Origin: Alphaproteobacteria bacterium
GTDB lineage: Bacteria; Pseudomonadota; Alphaproteobacteria; CALKHQ01
Direction of reading: 5' to 3'
Assembly (NCBI GenBank): GCA_041396705.1
Contig: JAWKYB010000004.1
Coordinates: forward strand, 186,001 to 250,000
DNA length: 64,000 nucleotides
The translations under genes and the position numbers were made by a program. The notes under the pieces were generated by a model that did no database searches, had not been told where the DNA came from, and saw only the letters and a program-made list of their open reading frames with translations. Shown in pieces: positions 18,009 through 25,498 of the stretch; the first letter of the stretch is position 1, and every line of letters starts with the position of its first letter.

Positions 18009-19244
18009 ATGACCACCATCCTGTTCAAGAACGCGGCCCTGTTCGACGGCACCACGCCGCACCTGCGGCCCGGCTGCCATGTGGCGGTGGAGGGCGATCG
18101 CATCGTCGAGGTGTCGGACACGCCGATCGCCACGCCGGTCGACCGCACCGTCGACCTGGCCGGCAAGACGCTGATGCCGGGCCTGATCGACGCGCATTTC
18201 CACGCCATCGCGGTCGACCCGGACATCCGGCGGATCGAGCACATGGCGCCGTCGATGCTGGCGATCAAGGCGGCCGGGTTGCTGGAGGACGCGCTGATGC
18301 GCGGCTTCACCACCATCCGCGACGCCGCCGGCGCCGACTATGGCTTGGCGAAATCGGTCGAGAGCGGGCTGATCAAGGGCCCGCGGCTGTTCTTTGCCGG
18401 CAAGGCGCTGTCGCAGTCGGGCGGGCATGGCGACTTTTCGCCGTTCGAGCCGTCGAGTGCCGGCGTGTGCCACTGCTGTCGCGGCGCCTCGCTGGCCAGC
18501 ATCGCCGACGGGGTCGACGAGGTCCGCCGCGCCGCGCGGCAGGAGCTGCGCCGCGGTGCCACCCAGATCAAGATCATGGCCTCGGGCGGCGTCGCATCGC
18601 CGACCGACCCGATCTGGAACCTGCAATATTCCGAGGACGAGATCCGCGCCGCGGTGTGGGAGGCGACCAGCTGGCGCACCTATGTGATGGCGCACGCCTA
18701 CACGCCGGAGGCGATCGCGCGCTGCGTCAGCTATGGCGTGCGCACCATCGAGCATGCCAACCTGATCGACGAGGCCACCGCGCGCCATTGCGCCGCGCAC
18801 GGCGCCTTCGTGGTGCCGACGCTGGTGACCTACGAGGCGATGACCCGCTACGGCGCCGAGCTGGGCTTGCCGGCGGTGAGCCTGGCCAAGCTCAGCGACG
18901 TGACCGAGGCCGGCCTCGGCTCGCTGGAGATCCTGAAGCGGGCCGGGGTCAAGGTCGGGCTGGGCACCGACCTGCTGGGCGAGATGCACCGCTACCAGTC
19001 GCGCGAATTCACGCTGCGCGCCGAGGTGCTGAGCCCGTTCGAGGTGCTGACCCAGGCCCTGACCAACAACGCCGAGGTGCTGCAGCGTTCGGGCGAACTC
19101 GGCGTGGTCGCGCCGGGCGCGCTGGCCGACCTGCTGGTGGTCGACGGCGACCCGCTCGCCGACATCGGCGTGCTGGAACGGCACGACGCCTGCCTGCGCG
19201 CGATCGTGAAGGGCGGCGTGTTCCACAAGGACACGCTCGGCTGA
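18009..19244 (+). CDS. Amidohydrolase family protein (imidazolonepropionase/prolidase-like)
   Basis: The 411-residue TIM-barrel metal hydrolase shows the expected ligands: H63-x-H65 in LIDAHFHA, K188 in QIKIMASGG (carbamylated-lysine bridging position), H229 in VMAHAYT, H249 in TIEHANLID and D321 in GLGTDLLGE. The C terminus has GALADLLVVDGDPLADI, typical of Xaa-Pro dipeptidase-like and imidazolonepropionase-like amidohydrolases. ATG at 18009 matches the family start (TILFKNAALFDG). An open frame reaching further back adds only non-homologous residues. It is monocistronic, convergent with livM 7 bases away. The substrate is probably an amide or cyclic amide, or a dipeptide, but is not determined. 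Confidence 0.9.
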   Translation: MTTILFKNAALFDGTTPHLRPGCHVAVEGDRIVEVSDTPIATPVDRTVDLAGKTLMPGLIDAHFHAIAVDPDIRRIEHMAPSMLAIKAAGLLEDALMRGFTTIRDAAGADYGLAKSVESGLIKGPRLFFAGKALSQSGGHGDFSPFEPSSAGVCHCCRGASLASIADGVDEVRRAARQELRRGATQIKIMASGGVASPTDPIWNLQYSEDEIRAAVWEATSWRTYVMAHAYTPEAIARCVSYGVRTIEHANLIDEATARHCAAHGAFVVPTLVTYEAMTRYGAELGLPAVSLAKLSDVTEAGLGSLEILKRAGVKVGLGTDLLGEMHRYQSREFTLRAEVLSPFEVLTQALTNNAEVLQRSGELGVVAPGALADLLVVDGDPLADIGVLERHDACLRAIVKGGVFHKDTLG

Positions 19245-19251
19245 GACCGGG

Positions 19252-20157
19252 TCAGGGCCGGTCGCTGCGGGTCGCGATCCGTTCCGGGATCAGGCCCTGC
19301 GGGCGGATCCGCATCACCACGATCAGGATGGTGCCGACCAGGATCTCGCGCAGCGCGGCCAGCTGGGCGCCGGGCAGGTCCGGCGCGATCTCGGCGATGA
19401 AGCGGGTCGCCTCCAGCACCGCCATGACCAGGAAGCCGCCGAGCACGGCGCCGACGTTGTTGCCGGTGCCGCCGGCTGTCAGCGCCAGGAAGATGTAGAT
19501 GGTGATCAGCGGCCGGAAGATGTCCGGCGCGATGTAGCTGGTGTAATGGCCGTACAGCGCGCCGGCCAGGCCCATCAACCCGGCGCCGAGCGCGAAGGCC
19601 TGGACCTTGAACCGGCGCACGCGCTTGCCGGCGACCGCCGCGACCAGGTCGTCATCGCGGATGGCGCGCAGCACCCGGCCATAGGGGCTGTGGCGCAGCC
19701 GCTGGGCGAGAAAGACCATGGCCACGACCACGGCCAGCGCGATGCCGGCGAACAGCAGGTTGAACCCGGCCGGGTCCAGGCTTCCCTTGAGCGGGCCGGG
19801 GATGCCGGAGATGCCGTCGGTGCCGTTGGTCAGCCAGATCTCGTTGGCGGCGATCAGCCGGATCACTTCGGAGAAGCCCAGCGTGACGATGGCGAGATAG
19901 TCGCCGCGCAACCGCATGGTGATCAGCGTCAGCAGCGCGCCGGCCGCGCCGGCGGCGGCGACCGCGACGATCAGCCCGAGCAGGATCGGCATGCCGCCGG
20001 CGGTGGTGACCAGGGCCGAGGCATAGGCGCCGAAGGCGAAGAACCCGGCCAGCCCGAGGTTGATCATCCCGGTCATGCCCCAGATCAGGTTCAGGCCGAG
20101 CGCCAGCAGGGCGTAGAAAGCGCCGAAGGTGACGATCGAGATCAGGTAGTTTTCCAT
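19252..20157 (-). CDS. livM: Branched-chain amino acid-type ABC permease (LivM-like)
   Basis: The 301-residue inner-membrane protein has the LivM pattern: NLIWGMTGMINLGLAGFFAFGAYASAL near the start, the internal LAIVTLGFSEVIRLIAANEIWLTNGTDGISGIPGP segment characteristic of LivM, and the permease-ATPase coupling helix near GRVLRAIRDDDLVAAVAGKRVRRFK. It forms the translocation pore with LivH. It is the last gene of the liv operon. Homologues carry amino acids, amides or urea-like compounds, so branched-chain amino acids are not assured. Confidence 0.92.
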   Translation of the reverse strand: MENYLISIVTFGAFYALLALGLNLIWGMTGMINLGLAGFFAFGAYASALVTTAGGMPILLGLIVAVAAAGAAGALLTLITMRLRGDYLAIVTLGFSEVIRLIAANEIWLTNGTDGISGIPGPLKGSLDPAGFNLLFAGIALAVVVAMVFLAQRLRHSPYGRVLRAIRDDDLVAAVAGKRVRRFKVQAFALGAGLMGLAGALYGHYTSYIAPDIFRPLITIYIFLALTAGGTGNNVGAVLGGFLVMAVLEATRFIAEIAPDLPGAQLAALREILVGTILIVVMRIRPQGLIPERIATRSDRP

Positions 20158-20169
20158 CGCCGGCGCCGC

Positions 20170-21036
20170 TCAATAGGCCCGTTCGCCGAGCAGGCCGCGC
20201 GGCCTGAGCGTGAGCACGGCGAGGATGGCGAGGAAGCCGACCGCGCTCTTGTAGGTCGGCTCGAGCACCAGCAACGACAGCTCCTCGCCGACGCCGACGA
20301 CCATGGCGCCGGCGACCGCGCCGGGAATGCTGCCCAGCCCGCCGACCACCGCGGCGGCGAAGATCGACAGGATGAAGCGGAAGCCGGTCAGCGGGTCGAT
20401 CGAGGTGCCGAGGCCGAGCAGCATGCCGCCGACGCCGACCAGCCCCATGCCGACGAAGGCGGTCAGCCGGCCGATCTGCAGCGCGTTGACGCCCTTGATG
20501 TCGGCCAGCGCCGGGTTGTCGGCGACCGCGCGCATCGCCTTGCCGATGCGGGTGAAGCTGAGGAAGGCGAACACCGCGGCCATGATCGCCAGCGCCAACG
20601 CCAGGTTTTCCACCTGCTGCGGGCCGATGCGGATGCCCCAGAAGCGCCAGTCGCGCACCAGCGGCAGGTCGTAGCCGCGCAGCTCGTTGCCGAAGGCGAA
20701 CCGGACGACGTTCTCCAGCACCACCGTCAGCGCGATCGAGGCGATCGCCGCGGTCAGCGCGCCGTGCGGGCGCAGCGGCCGCAGCACGATCTCGTCGCTG
20801 ACCAGGCCGATCAGCCCGGCGACGACGAAGGCGCAGGCCAGTGCCGGGATCACCGGCAGGCCCAGCCAGACGTTGGCCGCGAAGCCGGCGAAGGCGCCGA
20901 TGGTGGCGTGCGACGCGACCGAGAAGTTGGGGAAGCGCAGCACCGCGTAGATCGCGGTGAAGCCGATCGCCGGGATCGCCAGCAGGGTGCCCGAGACGAT
21001 CCCGTTGATCAGCAGCTGCGGCAGCAGGTCGAGCAC
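20170..21036 (-). CDS. livH: Branched-chain amino acid-type ABC permease (LivH-like)
   Basis: The 288-residue membrane protein has the LivH hallmarks: QLLINGIVSGTLLAIPAIGFTAIYAVLRFPNFSVASHATIGAF at the start, the coupling helix FTRIGKAMRAVADNPALADIKGV and the IVVGGLG-like segment (AAAVVGGLGSIPGAVAGAMVVG). Family similarity begins right at the GTG at 21036, 25 bases after the binding-protein stop, so GTG is taken as the start. The longer open frame upstream overlaps the binding-protein gene and was rejected. It pairs with LivM 12 bases downstream. Confidence 0.9.
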   Translation of the reverse strand: MLDLLPQLLINGIVSGTLLAIPAIGFTAIYAVLRFPNFSVASHATIGAFAGFAANVWLGLPVIPALACAFVVAGLIGLVSDEIVLRPLRPHGALTAAIASIALTVVLENVVRFAFGNELRGYDLPLVRDWRFWGIRIGPQQVENLALALAIMAAVFAFLSFTRIGKAMRAVADNPALADIKGVNALQIGRLTAFVGMGLVGVGGMLLGLGTSIDPLTGFRFILSIFAAAVVGGLGSIPGAVAGAMVVGVGEELSLLVLEPTYKSAVGFLAILAVLTLRPRGLLGERAY

Positions 21037-21061
21037 GGGCCCGCCGCGCCGGCTCGGCGCG

Positions 21062-22276
21062 CTAGACCCGCTTGTAGACCTCCGGCACGCCGCCGGCGAT
21101 GCGCTTGAACACGAACTGGGTCCCGGTGATGTCGCCGATGGCGTCGAAGTCGCACGGTCCGCTGGCGCCGGAATAGTCGATCTTGACGCCGTCGGCGAGC
21201 CGGGCCAGGCCGTCGACCGCGTTGTCGACCGTCTCGCCGCCGCCCTGGCTGACGCTGCGCAGCGCATCCTTGATCGCGGTCCCGCTGGCCGCACCGGCCG
21301 CGCCCATGGCCAATATGGCCAGGCTGGCGTGGTCGTAGGTCTGGGCGGAATAGGGGTCGACCTCGTCCACGCCCAGGATCGCCTGCACCTTGGCATAGGC
21401 GCCGCTGTCGATCGCCGGCGAACCCTCCCAGGTGAACAGGCCCTCGACCACCTCGGCCGGCAGTGCCTCCAGCACCGACGCGTTCACCGCATAGGCGGGC
21501 CCGATCAGCTTGCCCTCGTAGCCGGCCTGGTAGAGGTCGCGCAGCAGGATGGTGCTGTCGGCCGCATAGCCGCCCAGCATGATGAAATCGGGATTGCCGC
21601 GCATGATGTCGTCGACCTCGGAGCGATAGGTCGTCTTGTCGGCCTCGTAGATCAACGATGCCATCGCCTTGCCGCTGGCATCCGCGGCGGCGGCAAGGAT
21701 GTCGATCGAGCTCTGCGCGAACGGCGTCTGCGGGCCGATCCAGGCGAAGCTGTCGCCGCCCTCGGCGACCATGAAGTCGCCGGCCACCTGGATCTGCAGC
21801 TTGGAGTTCGGCTGGGTCCGCGCGATGAAGCCCTGGTGCGGCAGCTCGGTGATGCTGTCGGCACCGGACACGCAGAACAGCATGGTGCCGCTTTCCCAGC
21901 ACAGCGGGGCCACCGCGGTGGTAACCGACGAGGCCCAGGTGCCCATGATCGCGGCGACGCCGTCGACGTCGATCAGCTTGCGGGCGGCGCGCACGGCCGC
22001 CTCGGGGTTGGTCTGGGTGTCTTCCGAGGTCAGCGCGATCTGGCGGCCGAGCACGCCGCCGGCCGCGTTGACCTGGTCGATCACGCCGGCGATCGCGTCG
22101 CGCATGAACGGCCCGTAGCTGCCGCCGACGCCGGTCAGCGGCGTCAGGCTGCCGACGCTGATCGGGCCGTCCTGTGCGCGCAGCAGGCGCGGCGCGGCCA
22201 GCGAGCCGGTCAGGGCGGCGCCGAGGGCGGCACCGCCCTGCAGCAGCCGACGGCGCGAGGTGTGGATTGCGGTCAT
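21062..22276 (-). CDS. ABC transporter substrate-binding protein, family 6 (LivJ/amide-urea type)
   Basis: The 404-residue protein begins with a twin-arginine-like leader (SRRRLLQGGAALGAALTGSLAAPRLLRAQ). The type I periplasmic-binding fold follows: SVGSLTPLTGVGGSYGPFMRDAIAGVIDQVNAAGGVLGRQIALTSEDTQTNPEAA, then GVAAIMGTWASSVTTAVAPLCWE. It delivers the ligand to LivHM. It sits between livF and livH in the same direction, 108 bases after livF. It belongs to the branched-chain amino acid, amide and urea group; the ligand cannot be named from sequence. Confidence 0.92.
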   Translation of the reverse strand: MTAIHTSRRRLLQGGAALGAALTGSLAAPRLLRAQDGPISVGSLTPLTGVGGSYGPFMRDAIAGVIDQVNAAGGVLGRQIALTSEDTQTNPEAAVRAARKLIDVDGVAAIMGTWASSVTTAVAPLCWESGTMLFCVSGADSITELPHQGFIARTQPNSKLQIQVAGDFMVAEGGDSFAWIGPQTPFAQSSIDILAAAADASGKAMASLIYEADKTTYRSEVDDIMRGNPDFIMLGGYAADSTILLRDLYQAGYEGKLIGPAYAVNASVLEALPAEVVEGLFTWEGSPAIDSGAYAKVQAILGVDEVDPYSAQTYDHASLAILAMGAAGAASGTAIKDALRSVSQGGGETVDNAVDGLARLADGVKIDYSGASGPCDFDAIGDITGTQFVFKRIAGGVPEVYKRV

Positions 22277-22384
22277 CGTCGGTTTCTCCCCTCTTGTCGC
22301 GAGCCTGTCGGGCCGGCTCCGCGCGAAGCTTAGCAGCCTCGCCGCAAATGACGAGCGCGGATGCGCGCCGCCCCGCGTGGCGGG

Positions 22385-23092
22385 TCAGCCGCCGAGGAAG
22401 GCCTTGCGGGTCGCGGGGTCGGCCGCGATCTCGGCGGCCGGGCCGGTGCGGGCGTTGCGGCCGTCGACCAGGATGTAGGCGCGGTCGGACAGGGCGAGCG
22501 CCTGCAGCGCGTTCTGCTCGACCAGGGCGATGGCGACGCCGTCGCGCTGCACCTCGCGGATCGTCGCGAACAGCTGGTCGGCCGCGACCGGCGACAGCCC
22601 GGCGCTCGGCTCGTCGAGCATCAGCACCTGCGGCTCGACCATCAGCGCCATGGCGATGGCCAGGATCTGACGCTGACCGCCGGACAGCGTTCGCGCCGCC
22701 GCGCGCCTGCGCTCGGCCAGCAGGGGAAAGCGGGCGAACGCCGCCTCGATGCGCGCGCGGGTGCGCGCCGGCTCGACATAGCCGCCGATCTCCAGGTTCT
22801 CCCGGATCGACAGCGTGGGAAACACGTTCGCCTCCTGCGGCACGAAGGCGACGCCGGCCCGCGCCACCTCGCGCGCGGCGAGCCCGGTGATCGCCCGCTC
22901 GCCCAGCCTGACCGCGCCGGAACCGACGCGCAGCAGGCCGGCGATCGCCTTCAGCAGCGTCGACTTGCCGGCCCCGTTCGGGCCGATGATGCAGACGATC
23001 TCGCCGGCATCGACCTCCAGGTCGACTCCCTTCAGGATCATGTCGGCGCTGGAATAGCCGGCCACGAGGCCGCTGACGGTCAGCAGGCCCAT
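22385..23092 (-). CDS. livF: Branched-chain amino acid-type ABC ATPase (LivF-like)
   Basis: The 235-residue ATPase has LivF features: start GLLTVSGLVAGYSSADMILKGVDLEVDAGEIVCIIGPNGAGKSTLLKAIAG (Walker A), VPQEANVFPTLSIRENLEIGGY, signature LSGGQRQIL, Walker B VLMLDEPSAGLSP and an ALVEQN switch. The ATG at 23092 lies inside the end of livG (13-bp overlap). A much longer upstream open frame in this phase is shadow sequence over livG. It dimerises with LivG beneath LivHM. Confidence 0.93.
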   Translation of the reverse strand: MGLLTVSGLVAGYSSADMILKGVDLEVDAGEIVCIIGPNGAGKSTLLKAIAGLLRVGSGAVRLGERAITGLAAREVARAGVAFVPQEANVFPTLSIRENLEIGGYVEPARTRARIEAAFARFPLLAERRRAAARTLSGGQRQILAIAMALMVEPQVLMLDEPSAGLSPVAADQLFATIREVQRDGVAIALVEQNALQALALSDRAYILVDGRNARTGPAAEIAADPATRKAFLGG

Positions 23093-23850
23093 TGCCGCGC
23101 GCCCAGATAGGCCTCCTGCACCCGGGGGTCGTCGGCCACCGCGGCGAAGCTGCCTTCGGTCAGCCGCCGGCCCGCCGCCATCACCACCACCGGGTCGCAC
23201 AGGCGGGCGATCATGTCCATGTCGTGCTCGACGATCAGCAGTGTCATGCCCTCGGTGCGCAGGCGGGTCAGTTGATCGGCAATCTCGCGGCTGAGCGTGG
23301 GATTGACCCCGGCGATCGGCTCGTCGAGCAGGATCATCCGCGGCTCGGCCATCAGTGCGCGGCCGAGCTCGAGCAGCTTCTTCTGCCCGCCGGACAGGGC
23401 GGAGGCCGGGTTGTCGATCACGGCGGCGAGGTTCAGGCGCTGCGCCACCGCGATGGCGCGGTCGCGAAGCTCGGCCTCGCGCCGGCGCATCGCCGGGCTG
23501 CGGCCGAGCGCCGGCAGCAGCCTTTCGCCCGGCTGGCCGGTGCCGTAGAGCATCAGGTTTTCCAGAACGCTGAGCCGCGGGAACCCGCGCGCGATCTGGA
23601 AGGTGCGGACCAGGCCGGTCCGCGTCACCGCATCGGGCGCGAAGCCGGTGACGTCGCGGCCGGCGAAGGTGACCGTGCCGCCGTCGGGCGGCACGGTGCC
23701 GGAAACGCAGTTGAACAGGGTGGTCTTGCCGGCGCCGTTCGGGCCGATCAGGCCGGTGATCGTGCCTTCCGCAACGTCGAGATCGGCACCGTCGAGCGCG
23801 CGGATGCCGTAGTAGGATCGGGTAAGGCCGCGTACCTGCAACAGCGCCAT
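23080..23850 (-). CDS. livG: Branched-chain amino acid-type ABC ATPase (LivG-like)
   Basis: The 256-residue ATPase shows GLTRSYYGIRALDGADLDV, Walker A GPNGAGKTTL, VRTFQIARGFPRLSVLENLMLYG (typical LivG), signature LSGGQKKLLELGRALM, Walker B MILLDEPIAGVNP and IVEHDMDMI. It is the promoter-proximal gene of livG-livF-binding protein-livH-livM. No clear sigma-70 box was seen in the 637-base region upstream. Confidence 0.93.
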   Translation of the reverse strand: MALLQVRGLTRSYYGIRALDGADLDVAEGTITGLIGPNGAGKTTLFNCVSGTVPPDGGTVTFAGRDVTGFAPDAVTRTGLVRTFQIARGFPRLSVLENLMLYGTGQPGERLLPALGRSPAMRRREAELRDRAIAVAQRLNLAAVIDNPASALSGGQKKLLELGRALMAEPRMILLDEPIAGVNPTLSREIADQLTRLRTEGMTLLIVEHDMDMIARLCDPVVVMAAGRRLTEGSFAAVADDPRVQEAYLGARQWAC

Positions 23851-23967
23851 GGCTCTGATCTTGCCGACGGAGGGATCGGCCGTCAGCGTGACACGCGCCG
23901 GCGGCGCCGGTCAAACCCGACGGCCGGGCGGCCTGGTGCCGATGGCGTGTGCGGACTGCGAATAAGC

Positions 23968-24009
23968 TGGTCGCCAGCTCTCACTGTTGGATGTGGGAGC
24001 TGGCGACCA
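23968..24009. repeat. Long hairpin upstream of livG
   Basis: TGGTCGCCAGCTCTCAC and GTGGGAGCTGGCGACCA form a 17-bp stem with a single T-G wobble position and an 8-base loop (TGTTGGAT). It lies 118 bases upstream of livG. There is no adjacent T-run, so an RNA regulatory or small-RNA hairpin, or a mobile-element end, is as likely as a terminator. Confidence 0.6.
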
Positions 24010-24370
24010 AGTGCACCGCCCAACGGGCCGAAACCCGCGCTGGGATACTTAGGGTTACGTGCTGAAAATTGCGGGCGGCACACGAAAACCGGCGTCTCGT
24101 GCCGTCCGTCCTGCGACGACGGTTCGAAGCCTCAGCAGGGAACTGTCCGGCCGGGTCGCCAAGTGGCGCTGCCGGGTGGTGGAGCGGTGGCTGGCCGCGG
24201 TCTGGCCGTGACGGTCGCGAAGGGAATATTGCGCACGCACTGCCGGCATGACGTCCCCCTGTCTGGTCGGCGGCTCCTTGCCTTCTGCGGGCTAGGGAGG
24301 CGGTCCGCCTGCCGCCGCAGCGGCATGCGAGAGTGTGCCGTTGCGACATGACCATCCTGAAATGTGGGTC

Positions 24371-24403
24371 GCGCGCTGAATGTGAGTTTTCGCACATTGC
24401 GCG
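24371..24403. promoter_or_regulatory. Candidate Crp-type site inside a hairpin
   Basis: TGTGAGTTTTCGCACA (24381-24396) matches TGTGA-N6-TCACA with one mismatch. The flanks extend the symmetry (AATGTG/CACATT, then CGCGC/GCGCG with a 2-base bulge), so it could also be the 3' hairpin of the crp-like mRNA that ends at 24488. Confidence 0.4.
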
Positions 24404-24487
24404 GGGAATCGCTGTCGAAAGGCACGTGGTGGAAACCGGGATTCTCGCCGGTCCCGCGCAGCGCCGGGCTGGAGCTGTCGGACCGCG

Positions 24488-25198
24488 CTAGTCGAACGAC
24501 GGTTCTTCGACCAGGTCCTGGAGGCGCTGGACGTCGGTGATCAGGATCTGGCGCTTGGCCGCCTTCAATATGCCCTTGGCCGACAGCTGGTTCAGCTCGC
24601 GGGTCACCGCCTCGCGGTGGGTGCTCACCCGCGTGGCCAGCTCGTGATGTGTCGGCGCGGGCTCGATCACCGCGGTGTTGTCCGCAGCCGCATCGGCCTT
24701 GGCCAGCCGCAGCAGCTCGGCGTGGATCCGGTTGCGCACCGCCAGGGTGCTGAACTCGAAGATGCGCCGGCTCATCGCGCGCGCCTTCATCACCAGAAGC
24801 TCGGTCAGCCGCATGTGCAGCTCGGGGTTGGCCAGCAGCGCGGCCAGGAAATCGGCGGCCGTCATGCGAGCCACCAGGCTGAGCTCGGTGGCGATGATGG
24901 TGGCGGACCGCGGCTCGCCGTCGATGGCGGAGAACTCGCCGAACAGCCCGCCTTGCCCGGTCTCGGAATAGGTCACTTCCTTGCCCTGGGCCGAGAAGCT
25001 CTTGGCCTCGATCGTGCCCTCGATGACAAAGAACACGTCGGTGGTGCTGTCGCCTTCGCCCACGATCTGCTGGCGCCGGTCGTAGCGCGCCCAGGTGGTG
25101 CGCTCGGCGATGTCGCCCAGTGCCGAATCGGACAGGTCGGCGAACAGTGCGATGTTGCGCAGCATCGGGTAGGACGTGGCGGGCACCGGGTTTTTCAT
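24488..25198 (-). CDS. Crp/Fnr-family transcriptional regulator
   Basis: The 236-residue cytoplasmic regulator has an N-terminal cyclic-nucleotide-binding domain (about 15-125). Its phosphate-binding cassette GLFGEFSAIDGEPRSATIIA (84-103) keeps the Glu88, Arg97 and Ser98 expected of a true cAMP binder. A dimerisation helix follows, then a winged helix-turn-helix (THHELATRVSTHREAVTRELNQL, 183-205). The recognition helix REAVTR resembles the RETVGR of E. coli Crp, predicting TGTGA-type half-sites. There are no Fnr-type N-terminal cysteines. ATG at 25198 begins the conserved region, and longer open-frame residues upstream are Arg/Pro/Gly-rich noise. The gene is monocistronic. Confidence 0.92.
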   Translation of the reverse strand: MKNPVPATSYPMLRNIALFADLSDSALGDIAERTTWARYDRRQQIVGEGDSTTDVFFVIEGTIEAKSFSAQGKEVTYSETGQGGLFGEFSAIDGEPRSATIIATELSLVARMTAADFLAALLANPELHMRLTELLVMKARAMSRRIFEFSTLAVRNRIHAELLRLAKADAAADNTAVIEPAPTHHELATRVSTHREAVTRELNQLSAKGILKAAKRQILITDVQRLQDLVEEPSFD

Positions 25199-25498
25199 GC
25201 GTGCATCGAGCCCTCTGCCTCGCGGTCCCCGCGCCGGCCCGGGTCCCGGCCGGACCGGTTCGGGGGTGCCGGCGGCGCGACCCGCCGCTCGCGGTCGACG
25301 GCAGGGCGCGCCGTGCCGCATCGCAGTGCTGCAGAATTGCGGTTGCGGACCGGAATGTCGAGTGTCGTAACGCCCAGAATCGGTCGATGCCGACCGAATC
25401 GGCGCGGGACCTGCAGCCAGTGCTGGCAGTGGGCCGCCGGCGGTCAACCCACGGTCGGCGTCCGGCGGGTGGAGACTACGGGTGTATGCGCGTCCGAC
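25199..25498. other. 300-base promoter region of the Crp-type regulator
   Basis: This stretch lies between the acyl-CoA dehydrogenase 3' end and the regulator 5' end. It is GC-rich next to the regulator ATG and AT-richer around 25330-25400, where an inverted repeat lies. No gene and no confident sigma-70 promoter were seen. Confidence 0.6.
25380..25397. promoter_or_regulatory. Inverted repeat upstream of the Crp-type regulator
   Basis: TCGGTCG-ATGC-CGACCGA is a perfect 7-bp dyad 182 bases upstream of the regulator start. It does not resemble a Crp site. It may be an operator for another factor or a leader hairpin. Confidence 0.35.

Larger units (their letters stand above)
23851..24487. other. 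637-base region without a recognisable gene
   Basis: This region lies between the Crp-type regulator (its 3' side) and livG (its 5' side), both leftward. It holds a 17-bp stem-loop (23968-24009) and a TGTG...CACA hairpin (24371-24403). Short open frames occur on both strands but have mixed composition, no RBS and no recognisable domain. It may hold the liv leader, a small RNA or an eroded gene. Confidence 0.65.

Noticed and set aside
23981..24397. Possible gene of 138 codons on the minus strand
   Set aside because: No RBS, no recognisable domain, irregular composition, and it runs through two hairpins.
24010..24480. Riboswitch or structured RNA upstream of livG
   Set aside because: No cobalamin-, glycine-, TPP- or SAM-type consensus elements could be recognised by eye; left as an unassigned region.
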